Assembly: GCF_040026395.1 (NCBI RefSeq)
Contig: NZ_CP157278.1
Location: forward strand, 3,906,001-3,970,000
Source of the DNA: Pedobacter lusitanus
GTDB lineage: Bacteria > Bacteroidota > Bacteroidia > Sphingobacteriales > Sphingobacteriaceae
Direction: 5' to 3'
DNA length: 64,000 bases
The notes under the pieces are model-generated. The model did not search any database. It was not told the DNA's origin and worked only from the letters and a program-made list of their open reading frames with translations. Both the position numbers and the translations under genes were made by a program. This document shows positions 50,501-55,332 of the stretch, piece after piece (position 1 is the stretch's first letter; every line of letters starts with the position of its first letter).

Positions 50501-50654
50501 AGCATCAGGTGTCAGCTCCCGTGGCAGCCTCGGCCTTTACTGGAGTAATACGCAAAACACAAGTTCAGAATTCGGACAGGATTTGTACAGAGGGTCACAG
50601 GTTAACAGAGAATATAAGGCATCCGGACTAACTATCCGCTGTCTGAAAGATTAA
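38535..50654 (+). CDS. Giant Fn3-like/FISUMP repeat surface protein (4039 aa)
   Basis: A huge exported protein with a signal peptide ending SVSAQ; the start is TTG (38535), chosen because it places the signal peptide exactly at the N-terminus. Residues to about 195 hold three NGxxW modules like those of the two proteins upstream. Then come about 20 fibronectin-III-like repeats of roughly 100 aa, each closing with TYYVRAYATNSVGTAYGNE-like sequence. From about 45180, six composite units alternate one Fn3-like repeat with one FISUMP domain (CWITQNLGAD, GWYWQFNRLQGY, NDPC, GGWRLPTPAEW, YWSSTQN, RCLRD). Each composite unit has four conserved Cys. It ends directly after the last FISUMP domain; no T9SS sorting domain is visible. 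Likely cell-surface adhesin or ligand-binding fibre; function is inferred. Confidence 0.9.
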   Translation: MKKLLHIIILFLLLAGAVSVSAQTFFRVIGGVPHLPAIDPVTVASPLPGMLIYSTPDKQPMIYNGATWETLCSSNINTATVKDYLEVKTGIPYLPSLNEEPAGTISSGGVYFSKTAKTMMVNDGNSWYAVAELLAKGNFKPHNGFSTNSGLKISKLPVLPVNPAPLGLSAGAVYINTVSKAIRFYDGAKWRDISCLPVISTIQPTKITNISALSGANIMNNGGSAVTLQGICWGTSIYPDTTLNTKTRNFIFGADTGLFPGIISGLQANTVYHVRAYAVNSSGIVYGEDLTFTSAMASLPSIITLEIDNIFPVMANSGGIISSDGGAPVTARGVTWNTTGDPKDDEHAEITLDGSGVGTFPSRLVNLLKNTTYYVRAYAVNIIGKAYGNLLQFTTPAATAPVLSSPNIKIVDITDVSAVSEVTIINNGGEVVTERGMSWSTDRVNIVYGPSATVNTTDIGTFICNITDLKPGTLYYVRAYAKNSVGTSFSSESSFITTSLPTLTTLIPFNYDAVSHIDGSFESYNGRVATGGGDITSNGVAPITKRGICWSTVPGPTTALATKAEQNITGNAKGVFRNYMTSLTPGTTYYVRAYAINAMGTAYGEEQLFTTPQLPQLKTTSAALIKNTSAVSGGEITDDGRVPVNTRGVCWSTTNNPSIDDPHTSNGSGNGTFVSDIKGLMGNTTYYIRAYAINNVGISYGNMSSFVTGLPEKPAVVTSPVLATLGATAAGGGEVTETGGAEITSRGLVWSLTADFSPSLSMSTRTREAGGAGKFNSTITGLVPNKTYYVRAYAVNSVGVVFGEQQVFKTFTIPSLITTAASSITSTEAVSGGDIFSDGGDKVTKSGIVWSTAPNPATDLPTKTQSGTGVGTFIHTLPKLMGNTTYYVRAYATNNAGTAYGNEISFTTGPPVIPVIRTLEATEITGTSASSGAKVISNGGALFTVNGIVWSTVSGFRPDTATKQKTIQKSAGDFASELKELLPGTTYYVRAYAVNSVGLIFGNEIVLRTPSVPTLMTLTPIPATITSTSATSGGSIITNGGNYITSNGICWSTSRNPTLADQNVIAGSGSGNFTTALKDLMGSTKYYVRAFATNFAGTGYGNLDSLTTRPPVPVTIITAKGTDITATTATSGGEITSNGGALVSTRGVVWSIHPDFKPDTVSKNKTADTGYEKGVFISYLKKLVPGTTYYVRAYAVSIAGTSYGEVISFTTPDFASLTTNSPSLVANTSATTGGTVTSSGGSPVTERGIVWSTTANFIPDMTSGNVTSNGAGTGSFDSKLKDLKPDTKYYVRAYAVTLAGVAYGQQVSFTTYPPGLSLLTTLNPSQITGTTASSGGSITDEGGVVADTRGVVWSTQSGFNPATVTVNKTAQSGAGNGQFITKITGLSPGVTYYIRAYASNRVGTAYGNEISFTTPNLATLTTIEASSVTGTSALSGGIITATNGTPVTAQGVCWSTSSGPTIGLATRTSDAGAGVFTSSLNALKPVTKYYVRAYATNQIGTAYGNEISFTTGPLLASITTSDPVITSENSISSGGTITKDGGNPVTARGLLWSRRANFKPDTVVNNKTVNGSGIGNFISDINQMERSATYYIRAYATNSAGTAYGNQLTVSIFPTSPVLNTKVVTAITGSSAASGGEIVKDGGALITRRGIVWSTAQNPTLSLTTKTSDVDYGDGNFTSYLTGLQQNTTYYVRAYAVNGIGVAYGLEKSFTTLTVPTLTATTPATNVLATTAVSGGKITDDGRTPITSRGIVWSTYDNPTVDLPTKTIDRVTEGIGSFTANLSGLKPKTTYYVRAYATNSVGITYGSPVMITTNSVALPTLTTAPVTAIEGFSAMGGGNVTDDGGMPVVTRGIVWSLTSSPTIALPTKIINGTAGTGTFNNVFAGLIPGTTYYIRAFATNSVGTAYGNELTFTTSAIVPALSTVVLSNTKVNSADGVANLVSDGGAAVTDLGLIWNTEDVIPADFTNSLSVGAMGTSISGTLTNLLPATKYFVWAYGKNSIGTGYSAKSAVFTTPALATLITTKPGTITQNSANSGGTISSDGGVPVTARGICWSTAENPTADGLLKTVNGQGSGAFTSSMTGLTKGTKYYVRAYATNSVGTSYGNQESFTTFDVPSLKTMAVTAILTTSAVSGGEVTADNGAPVTARGVIWDTQTDPVVSLTSKTANGTGTGVFASNLTPLTVATQYYVRAYATNSIGTGYGNLETFKTPQVLPVVSVVTLSEMTQTTTKGTAEITFDGGAEITARGLVWNTTGNPTLENGTVIPKGTGTGSFTDLLKNLIEGPTYYITAYATNSVGTAYSPKPTSFKICPAEFTVTHTAGLGGAPVTKTITYHSVSTDISGAARCWITQNLGADRQALSATDGTEPSAGWYWQFNRLQGYKSDAATGRTPAGSWPVATSETVDWSSDNDPCVQLLSTGWRLPTETEWNNTYKGWKSMADIYGSVLKLHAAGLLNLSTGALVNPGSQGNYYSSTSKDANYVNFTYFTGGAPVTTIIQKTYGFPLRCLRDEIIFSVPSVSKVVVPAATMTASSAVAQATITTDGGKEVTDRGFVWNTTGNPTFADQVIHTGAGIGAVTAQLTGLTETPSYYIRAFATNSVGTGYSKETLNFRICPPSFVVTHVAGINGAPETKTVTYHAVNSTLSGAARCWLTQDLGADNEAASAADASDGASGWYWQFNKTQGFKSVKGVRTPNTPWIGSITENSDWTPANDPCVLLLGGGWRIPTAAEYTNLVVPANGLASLNSGYATELKLHAGGYLIYYTAEKYAAGTQINYWSNAQDGANARYPYINGAAGMFSSLKAYAMPIRCIRDQIVISPPPVTNVTIPAATMTAETAVGSAQIIIDGGAPVTAKGLVWNTTGNPTINDHVIPDGAGIGAINGVLTDLEEGLTYYVRAFGTNSAGTNYSMTDASFTICKPVTIIHRAGFNGAPADKTITYGTVNSSVTGEPKCWITQNLGADKQAAAINDTNEAAAGWYWQFNRLQGYSFTGTVRTPNVEWNPWAASISDNSNWTAANDPCTRLLGNGWRLPTLAEWTKAVGPPQNWTTEAMAYASELKLHQAGYIAYNSPQTGVTYKGSAAFYWSSTQNVSTEYGQDLYKGAVNREYKASALPVRCLRDAVIKSVPSVSKVIVPVAAMTVNTADGLSTVVSDGGAPVTARGLVWNTTGTAPVLNDGVSSSGTGTGDFTAVLKNLAEGPTYYVRAFATNSEGTGYSPVISSFKICNPFTVIHKAGLNGAPVDKTVTYKTVSSNISGSAKCWITQNLGSDREAAAVNDVAEAASGWFWQFNRLQGYKFEGTVRTPNLEWKPWAASISENSNWLAANDPCIQLLGGGWRLPTPAEWAAAASPPQNWKTEADAFASELKLHAAGYVPYNGSASGVASRGALGLYWSNTQNTSSEFGQDLYRGSQVNREYKASGLTVRCLRDEVIKTIPSVSNVAVPVAGMTASTASGSATVTTDGIVPVTIRGLVWNTTGLAPTTADQVIAIGKGTGEITGTLNNLVEGPTYYVRAFATNSEGTAYSPEVTSFKICNPFTVIHKAGLNGAPVDKTVIYKTVNSNVSGSAKCWITQNLGADKEAAAVNDVTEAASGWFWQFNRLQGYKFEGTTRTPNLAWAPWAASISENSDWLAANDPCIQLLGGGWRLPTPAEWAAAASPPQNWKTEADIFASELKIHAAGYVPYNGAASGVSSRGSLGLYWSNTQNTSSEFGQDLYRGSQVNREYKASGLTVRCLRDAIVKTVPAVSNVVLPVSAMTLNSAEASATIAIDGSAPVISRGLVWNTTGLPTLADQVIKSGNGTGNITGTITDLVEGPTYYVRAFATNAIGTAYSPAVSSFKICNPFTVVHKAGVNGAPVDKTVNYGAITSTVTGTAKCWITQNLGADRQAVANNEIAEAASGWFWQFNRLQGYKVEGTTRTPNTVWVTSISENTSWAAANDPCIQLLGGGWRLPTPAEWATAVLPPQNWKTEADIFASELKIHAAGYVPYNGAASGVSSRGSLGLYWSNTQNTSSEFGQDLYRGSQVNREYKASGLTIRCLKD
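39120..45180 (+). repeat. Array of about 20 Fn3-like repeats in the giant gene
   Basis: Twenty units of about 300 bp each end with an encoded YYVRAYAxNxxGxxYG motif. Each begins with a strand pair carrying SGGxIxxxGGxPVTxRGIVWST-like sequence. Some units have a single Cys (GICWST), others Val (GIVWST). DNA identity between units is moderate, so the array is not very recent. Confidence 0.88.
45180..50654 (+). repeat. Six composite Fn3+FISUMP units, about 910-920 bp each
   Basis: The encoded KIC motifs that join Fn3 to FISUMP start near 45461, 46369, 47279, 48199, 49121 and 50043, a regular spacing of 908-922 bp. Units 4, 5 and 6 share long exact DNA matches (115 bp at 48490/49414 and 71 bp at 49503/50415), which points to recent duplication or gene conversion at the 3' end. 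Confidence 0.9.
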
Positions 50655-50711
50655 ACAGGAATACCCATTAAAAAGATTGAATAGAAATCAAATTAAATAA
50701 TACATACAGAA

Positions 50712-52151
50712 ATGATCAAGAACCAATTTAAAAACGCAGTGCGGCCATTATCCATTGCATTTTTATGCCTGCTGGGGATACGTGCGAACGGACAGGAGAT
50801 TAGTCTGAAAATACATTTATCAGGAGTAGCCGGAAGTAAAATTACTTTACAATCCACGGCAGGATCTTCCCTGAAAACTATAGCCGAAAATCCGGGGATA
50901 AAAAATGGAGAAACGGCAATACTTCAAATTGCTAAAGCACAATTACCCGGAGAGTTTATCCTCCGGTTTGATTACAAAGAAAAGGAAGCCAGTAGTCCTT
51001 ATCCGGCAGAAAAACATATTTTCATTAATCAGCAGAACCTGGAACTGTGGGCGCGTCCCAAAGCATTGAATCATCCGGACAGCACCTATTTTCAAAAGGG
51101 AGAAACCGAGAATACTTTGTTTGTCTCTTTTTCAAAAGATAATGGAAGCAGGAGAGCGCAGCTGGGTTTACTGCAGAATTTTTTGATGAACTATGACCGT
51201 CCTGAGTCTGAGTTTTTCACTTTGGGAACCAAAGAATATGAACAAAGAAGACTGAGTTATAACCAGTGGATAAAGACACAGATTGAACAGCATAAATCTG
51301 CTTTCATCAGCAATAGTTTTGCCTTCCAGTATATCTCTCCCATTTTATGGAAAGGAACAGAGACTGACAGAATGAACAGTGTCATTGCGCACTATTTTGA
51401 TGGAATGGATTTTAAGAACCCACTGGTACTGAAAACCACCGATATCAAAGACTGGATGGATAAATACGTAAATATTTATGGAGCAATGTCTACTACCGTT
51501 CAGCTCCGGGATTCCCTTTTTACGCTGGCAGGAAAAAGAGCAATTGAGCAGGCACGTAAAGGTCACCCGCTGGTTTACGGCTGGATGGTGGATTATTTCT
51601 ATAACGGTTTCGAGAGTTTCAATATGACCGCCGGGATTAAAATGCTGGAGCCTTACCTGAATGATCCACTTTGTTTAACGGCTAAAAGAAAAGCTATTGA
51701 ACAAAGACTCAAAGGGATGGAGACTTTGGTAACCGGTTCTGTTGCGCCTGATTTTAGCTGGACACTGAGTTCTGGTAAGTCTGTGCCGTTTCATCAGTAC
51801 AAAACTGAGGCTAAATACAAATTAGTCCTGTTTTGGTCGGCAGAGTGCCAGCATTGCAAAGAACTGCTGGATAAGCTTCATCCCTGGTATCAGCAGGCAG
51901 CAAACAGGGAGCTGATGGATGTATTTGCGATTAGTCTGGATGAAACTGAAACTGAAATTCCTGCATGGGAAAAAGCAAAAATTAACCTGCCGGCTTTCAG
52001 GCACAAAAGAGCAGAACAGGGGATCAGAAGCCCTGAGGCTAATGCATATTTTGTATTGTCCACTCCAACCCTGATTCTGGTAGATGCAAAAACCAATAAA
52101 ATTGTTGCCCAGCCAGAAACCGTTGAGCAATTACAGGCAGCTATGAAATAA
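50712..52151 (+). CDS. Secreted thioredoxin-like (TlpA-type) protein
   Basis: This 479-aa exported protein has a signal peptide ending about GIRANGQ. The N-terminal two thirds are a Bacteroidota-specific region (DUF4369-like beta start, then helical DUF5106-like stretch; family names uncertain). The last third is a thioredoxin fold: APDFSWTLSSGKSVPFHQY, LVLFWSAECQHCKELLDKLHPWY with redox Cys379 and Cys382 (CQHC), LMDVFAISLDE, and the cis-Pro segment VLSTPTLILVD. It lies 57 bp after the giant cysteine-bearing protein and 3 bp before the sorting-domain gene. It may oxidise or isomerise disulfides of the surface proteins. Confidence 0.88.
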   Translation: MIKNQFKNAVRPLSIAFLCLLGIRANGQEISLKIHLSGVAGSKITLQSTAGSSLKTIAENPGIKNGETAILQIAKAQLPGEFILRFDYKEKEASSPYPAEKHIFINQQNLELWARPKALNHPDSTYFQKGETENTLFVSFSKDNGSRRAQLGLLQNFLMNYDRPESEFFTLGTKEYEQRRLSYNQWIKTQIEQHKSAFISNSFAFQYISPILWKGTETDRMNSVIAHYFDGMDFKNPLVLKTTDIKDWMDKYVNIYGAMSTTVQLRDSLFTLAGKRAIEQARKGHPLVYGWMVDYFYNGFESFNMTAGIKMLEPYLNDPLCLTAKRKAIEQRLKGMETLVTGSVAPDFSWTLSSGKSVPFHQYKTEAKYKLVLFWSAECQHCKELLDKLHPWYQQAANRELMDVFAISLDETETEIPAWEKAKINLPAFRHKRAEQGIRSPEANAYFVLSTPTLILVDAKTNKIVAQPETVEQLQAAMK

Positions 52152-52154
52152 TAA

Positions 52155-52925
52155 ATGACAGATAAGATGAAAAGAATAATTGTATCAATTGCCATAGGAC
52201 TGCTGTTGTTGAGTAATCAGGCTTTAAAGGCGCAGTTAAGCGTAGGCTCTGATGGTTTGTTTATTCAAAATGGAACAGTATTCAGTACGGATGGATTAAC
52301 GCTGGTCCCGACTAATAACTGGGGCCTGAATAACCTGAAAGTAATCATGAGTCCCGCTGTTGTGATCTGGCCAAGATATAACAGTATTCAGCGGATGTAC
52401 AGATTTAGCAGACCAGTCACCTTTGAAGGAGAAATGGCGCTGAGTTTCCAGGATATAGAGCTCAACGGGAATGAAGCAAAAGACCTGGTACTTGCTCATG
52501 CTAAAGTAACCAGTACCAACTATAAGGATTATACCCTGGTTAAGGAGAGTGTTGCTTCTGAAAAGGAACATTATGTTGGTCAGTTGTTTACCAAACCCAT
52601 CACCTTTTCAGATCTGAACGCTGTGAGTATGATCTCTACAAGTGCTGTGCTGTATAAGGATTTGGAAGCCAATAATATGATTACCCCTAACGGAGATGGA
52701 GTCAATGATACCTGGATTGTGAAAAACATCCTCCAATATCCAAATAACGAGCTGAAGATCTTTGACAGAGAAGGGCGCGTGGTGTTTTCCAAAATTGGCT
52801 ATGACAATACCTGGGACGGACAGTATAACGGAAGTCCTTTACCAGAAGATACCTATTACTATATCCTTTACATCGATTCAGGAAAAGCAAAAAAGACAGG
52901 GTTTATTACTATAGTGAAAGAATAA
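52155..52925 (+). CDS. Secreted protein with T9SS type-B (CHU_C) sorting domain
   Basis: This 256-aa protein is exported (signal peptide ending ALKAQ). ATG 52167 is an equally good start, four codons in. The unknown middle domain is beta-rich. The last 85 residues are a gliding-motility-associated C-terminal domain: ITPNGDGVNDTWIVKNI, PNNELKIFDREGRVVF, YDNTWDGQYNGSPLPEDTYYYIL and KKTGFITIVKE. Such type-B domains direct export through the type IX secretion system and depend on a SprF/PorP-like partner, here encoded 19 bp downstream. Confidence 0.92.
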   Translation: MTDKMKRIIVSIAIGLLLLSNQALKAQLSVGSDGLFIQNGTVFSTDGLTLVPTNNWGLNNLKVIMSPAVVIWPRYNSIQRMYRFSRPVTFEGEMALSFQDIELNGNEAKDLVLAHAKVTSTNYKDYTLVKESVASEKEHYVGQLFTKPITFSDLNAVSMISTSAVLYKDLEANNMITPNGDGVNDTWIVKNILQYPNNELKIFDREGRVVFSKIGYDNTWDGQYNGSPLPEDTYYYILYIDSGKAKKTGFITIVKE

Positions 52926-52944
52926 TATTTAATATAAAATAATA

Positions 52945-53856
52945 ATGATAAAATTTCTACACCAGCAATTTGTGTTTGCCGCATTATTGACAATCAGCTT
53001 ATTTGCTGGTCTGCAAAAAGCTTCAGCACAGATAAGACCATTGGGAACTCAGTATTACGAGAATCAGTATATCAGTAATCCTGCTTTTGCCGGTATGGAC
53101 CAGGGGATGAATATTAATATAAGTTACCGGAATCAGTGGAGATCAATACCAGGTTCACCGGTGACTATGGCGGTGAGCGGAGATTACCGGGTAGTAGATA
53201 AAGTAGGAGTCGGGTTTAATGTATATAATGATAAGGCGGGTCTGATAGGCCGTACCCGGGTCATGGGAACCTATGCTTATCATTTACCTTTAAATATTGA
53301 TAACCGGGAGCTGCATTTTGGAATATCTCTGGGAATGATGAAAGAAAGACTGGATGAACAAAGCATTATTGCTACTCCTGATGATATTGCAGCAGCCAGG
53401 TACAATCAGCGCAAGAGTTATGTAGACGGAGATTTCGGGATTGCTTATACTACAGACAGACTGACTTTACAGGCAGCTTTACCGAACCTGAAAAAATTCT
53501 TTAAGAAAGATGAGATGAACGCGGTAATGGGGTCAACCTATCTCGCTGCGGTGTCTTATAAAATAGGAACGACACTGGATGTAGTATCTATAGAACCAAA
53601 GATCAGTTTCAGAGGGGCGAAAGATATAGACAACATCTGGGATATCGGAACAAATCTTAAACTGGAAAATAACCTGGTTTCTTTTCTTGGAATGTACCAC
53701 AGTGACAAGAGTTCTACTTTTGGCGTAGGGATAAATTATGAGAACTTTTTTATACAGGGTTTTTATACCAGTCAGCTGGCCGGCGAACGTCAGCGCACGG
53801 GAGGTGATTTTGAAATCAATCTTAAGATAAACCTGTTAAAGGATCAGAGAAGATAA
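52945..53856 (+). CDS. PorP/SprF family T9SS outer-membrane protein
   Basis: This 303-aa outer-membrane beta-barrel has a signal peptide ending ASAQ. Family marks are PLGTQYYENQYISNPAFAGMDQG near the N-terminus, SYRNQWRSIPGSPVTMAVSGDY, GVGFNVYNDKAGLIG and a C-terminal barrel strand region. In Flavobacterium, SprF helps a type-B-domain adhesin (SprB) cross the outer membrane. Its place behind a type-B protein fits that role. It ends the plus-strand gene run; its stop codon is separated by one base from the stop of the convergent kinase gene. Confidence 0.94.
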   Translation: MIKFLHQQFVFAALLTISLFAGLQKASAQIRPLGTQYYENQYISNPAFAGMDQGMNINISYRNQWRSIPGSPVTMAVSGDYRVVDKVGVGFNVYNDKAGLIGRTRVMGTYAYHLPLNIDNRELHFGISLGMMKERLDEQSIIATPDDIAAARYNQRKSYVDGDFGIAYTTDRLTLQAALPNLKKFFKKDEMNAVMGSTYLAAVSYKIGTTLDVVSIEPKISFRGAKDIDNIWDIGTNLKLENNLVSFLGMYHSDKSSTFGVGINYENFFIQGFYTSQLAGERQRTGGDFEINLKINLLKDQRR

Positions 53857-53857
53857 A

Positions 53858-55291
53858 TTAAGCAGGCCTGGTGGGAATAATAATCGTAAAAGTTGTTCCC
53901 GCACCGGGTTCACTTTTGACCTGGATATCTCCTCCCATTTCTATAGTCTGTTTTTTTACCAGATACAGACCAATTCCATGACTGTCATGCCCGCTATGAA
54001 AAGTCTTGAACAAACCAAAGATTTCAGTTCCATATTTATTCAGATCTATTCCCTTGCCATTATCTGAAATGACCAGTTCCACATTGTTTTCTTTTTTATA
54101 GGTTTTCAGTTTAATATGATTTTCGCGCTGCGGATCACGGTATTTGATGGCGTTGGTGATCAGGTTCTGGAGAATACTCTGCATGTATACTTTAACAAAG
54201 GGTACCTGATCCGACTCCCCGAAATCTGCTTCTATAACTGTCCCCGAATTTTCTATCTGTACTTTATGATTAATCTCAACCTCTTCCAGCAATTCAGAAA
54301 ATACGATGGTTTCTTTAAGTAAGAACCCGTTTTTTTTCTCTTTTAATAAAATAATCAGGTCATCCAGTTTATGAAATAATCCGGAGGAGACATTTTTTAA
54401 CATTTTGAAAGCGGGGTCATTTGCCTTAGGGTCATCCTGATCTTCCAGAATTCTTGTCAATGCCAGAATGTTGTTCAGCGGACCTCTGAGGTCATGTGAA
54501 ATGATATGGGTGAAATGTTCCAGCTCAGAGTTTCTGGAAGAAAAATTTTCACTTAAACTTCGTAATTCCTGCTGATGGGTAATCAATCTGGAATTCTGTT
54601 GTTCCAGCACATCAAATAAACTGGTAATCCTTTTCTGGCGGTTTCTCAGTTTAAAACTCATGATCCCGATAACCAGGATCACTATCGTACTAAAGAAGAG
54701 CAGACTTATTTTTGTTCTGGTCAGTGTTCGGGTTACCTTATCATCTTCTGTTTTTATATTATCATAAAAATCTTTTAACAAGGCATTACAGATCTCCCTG
54801 ATTTTATTCATTTGATTTTCCCCGATATCAGAGTTGATCTCTTCCAGAACCTCAGCATCTTTATGCTGATTTTTCAATTCGATAGTTCTTTCCAGCTCCT
54901 TGCGTTTTGACGCAATTGCTTTATTTAACAGGTTAATATCATCAATGCTATCCGTATTGAAATTTCTCCGGATGTGGTTGGTTAATCTTTGCTGATTTAT
55001 ATATACAACTTCAATTGCCCTGGTATAAGGCAGCATATATTTTTTTCTGCCTGTCAGAATATAACCCCGTTCCCCGATTTCAGCATCTTTCATGTTGCCA
55101 AGAATTCTGCGGGTAAGCAGCATTGCTTTTTCATTCTGCTCCCTTTTAATCAGACTATCATTATTCTGGCGGATGAGATGAAAAAAGAATATACCATTGA
55201 TCAGCACTGAACTGAAAATAACCAGGATCAAAAGCTGTACTGTTCTTTTGCTATATATATGCTGGAGTTGATGCCGGGTGTCAAACTTCAT
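53858..55291 (-). CDS. CHASE3-type sensor histidine kinase
   Basis: This 477-aa kinase has two transmembrane helices (about 18-40 and 195-214) flanking an all-helical CHASE3-like periplasmic domain with the NMKDAEIGERGYILTG signature. A coiled linker leads to the HisKA domain with His266 (HIISHDLRGPLNN) and an HATPase (LQNLITNAIKYRD, ISDNGKGIDL, SHGIGLYLVKK). It lies 41 bp downstream of the hybrid kinase and is probably co-transcribed. The signal and partner regulator are unknown; no free response regulator adjoins. Confidence 0.92.
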   Translation of the reverse strand: MKFDTRHQLQHIYSKRTVQLLILVIFSSVLINGIFFFHLIRQNNDSLIKREQNEKAMLLTRRILGNMKDAEIGERGYILTGRKKYMLPYTRAIEVVYINQQRLTNHIRRNFNTDSIDDINLLNKAIASKRKELERTIELKNQHKDAEVLEEINSDIGENQMNKIREICNALLKDFYDNIKTEDDKVTRTLTRTKISLLFFSTIVILVIGIMSFKLRNRQKRITSLFDVLEQQNSRLITHQQELRSLSENFSSRNSELEHFTHIISHDLRGPLNNILALTRILEDQDDPKANDPAFKMLKNVSSGLFHKLDDLIILLKEKKNGFLLKETIVFSELLEEVEINHKVQIENSGTVIEADFGESDQVPFVKVYMQSILQNLITNAIKYRDPQRENHIKLKTYKKENNVELVISDNGKGIDLNKYGTEIFGLFKTFHSGHDSHGIGLYLVKKQTIEMGGDIQVKSEPGAGTTFTIIIPTRPA

Positions 55292-55332
55292 ATGATTTTA
55301 AACTATTATTTGTTATCAACAATAAGCTGTTT

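Noticed and set aside
39362..50505. Many minus-strand frames of 60-214 codons inside the 4039-aa gene
   Set aside because: Their similar sequences recur with each repeat, as expected for antisense shadows of a repetitive gene.
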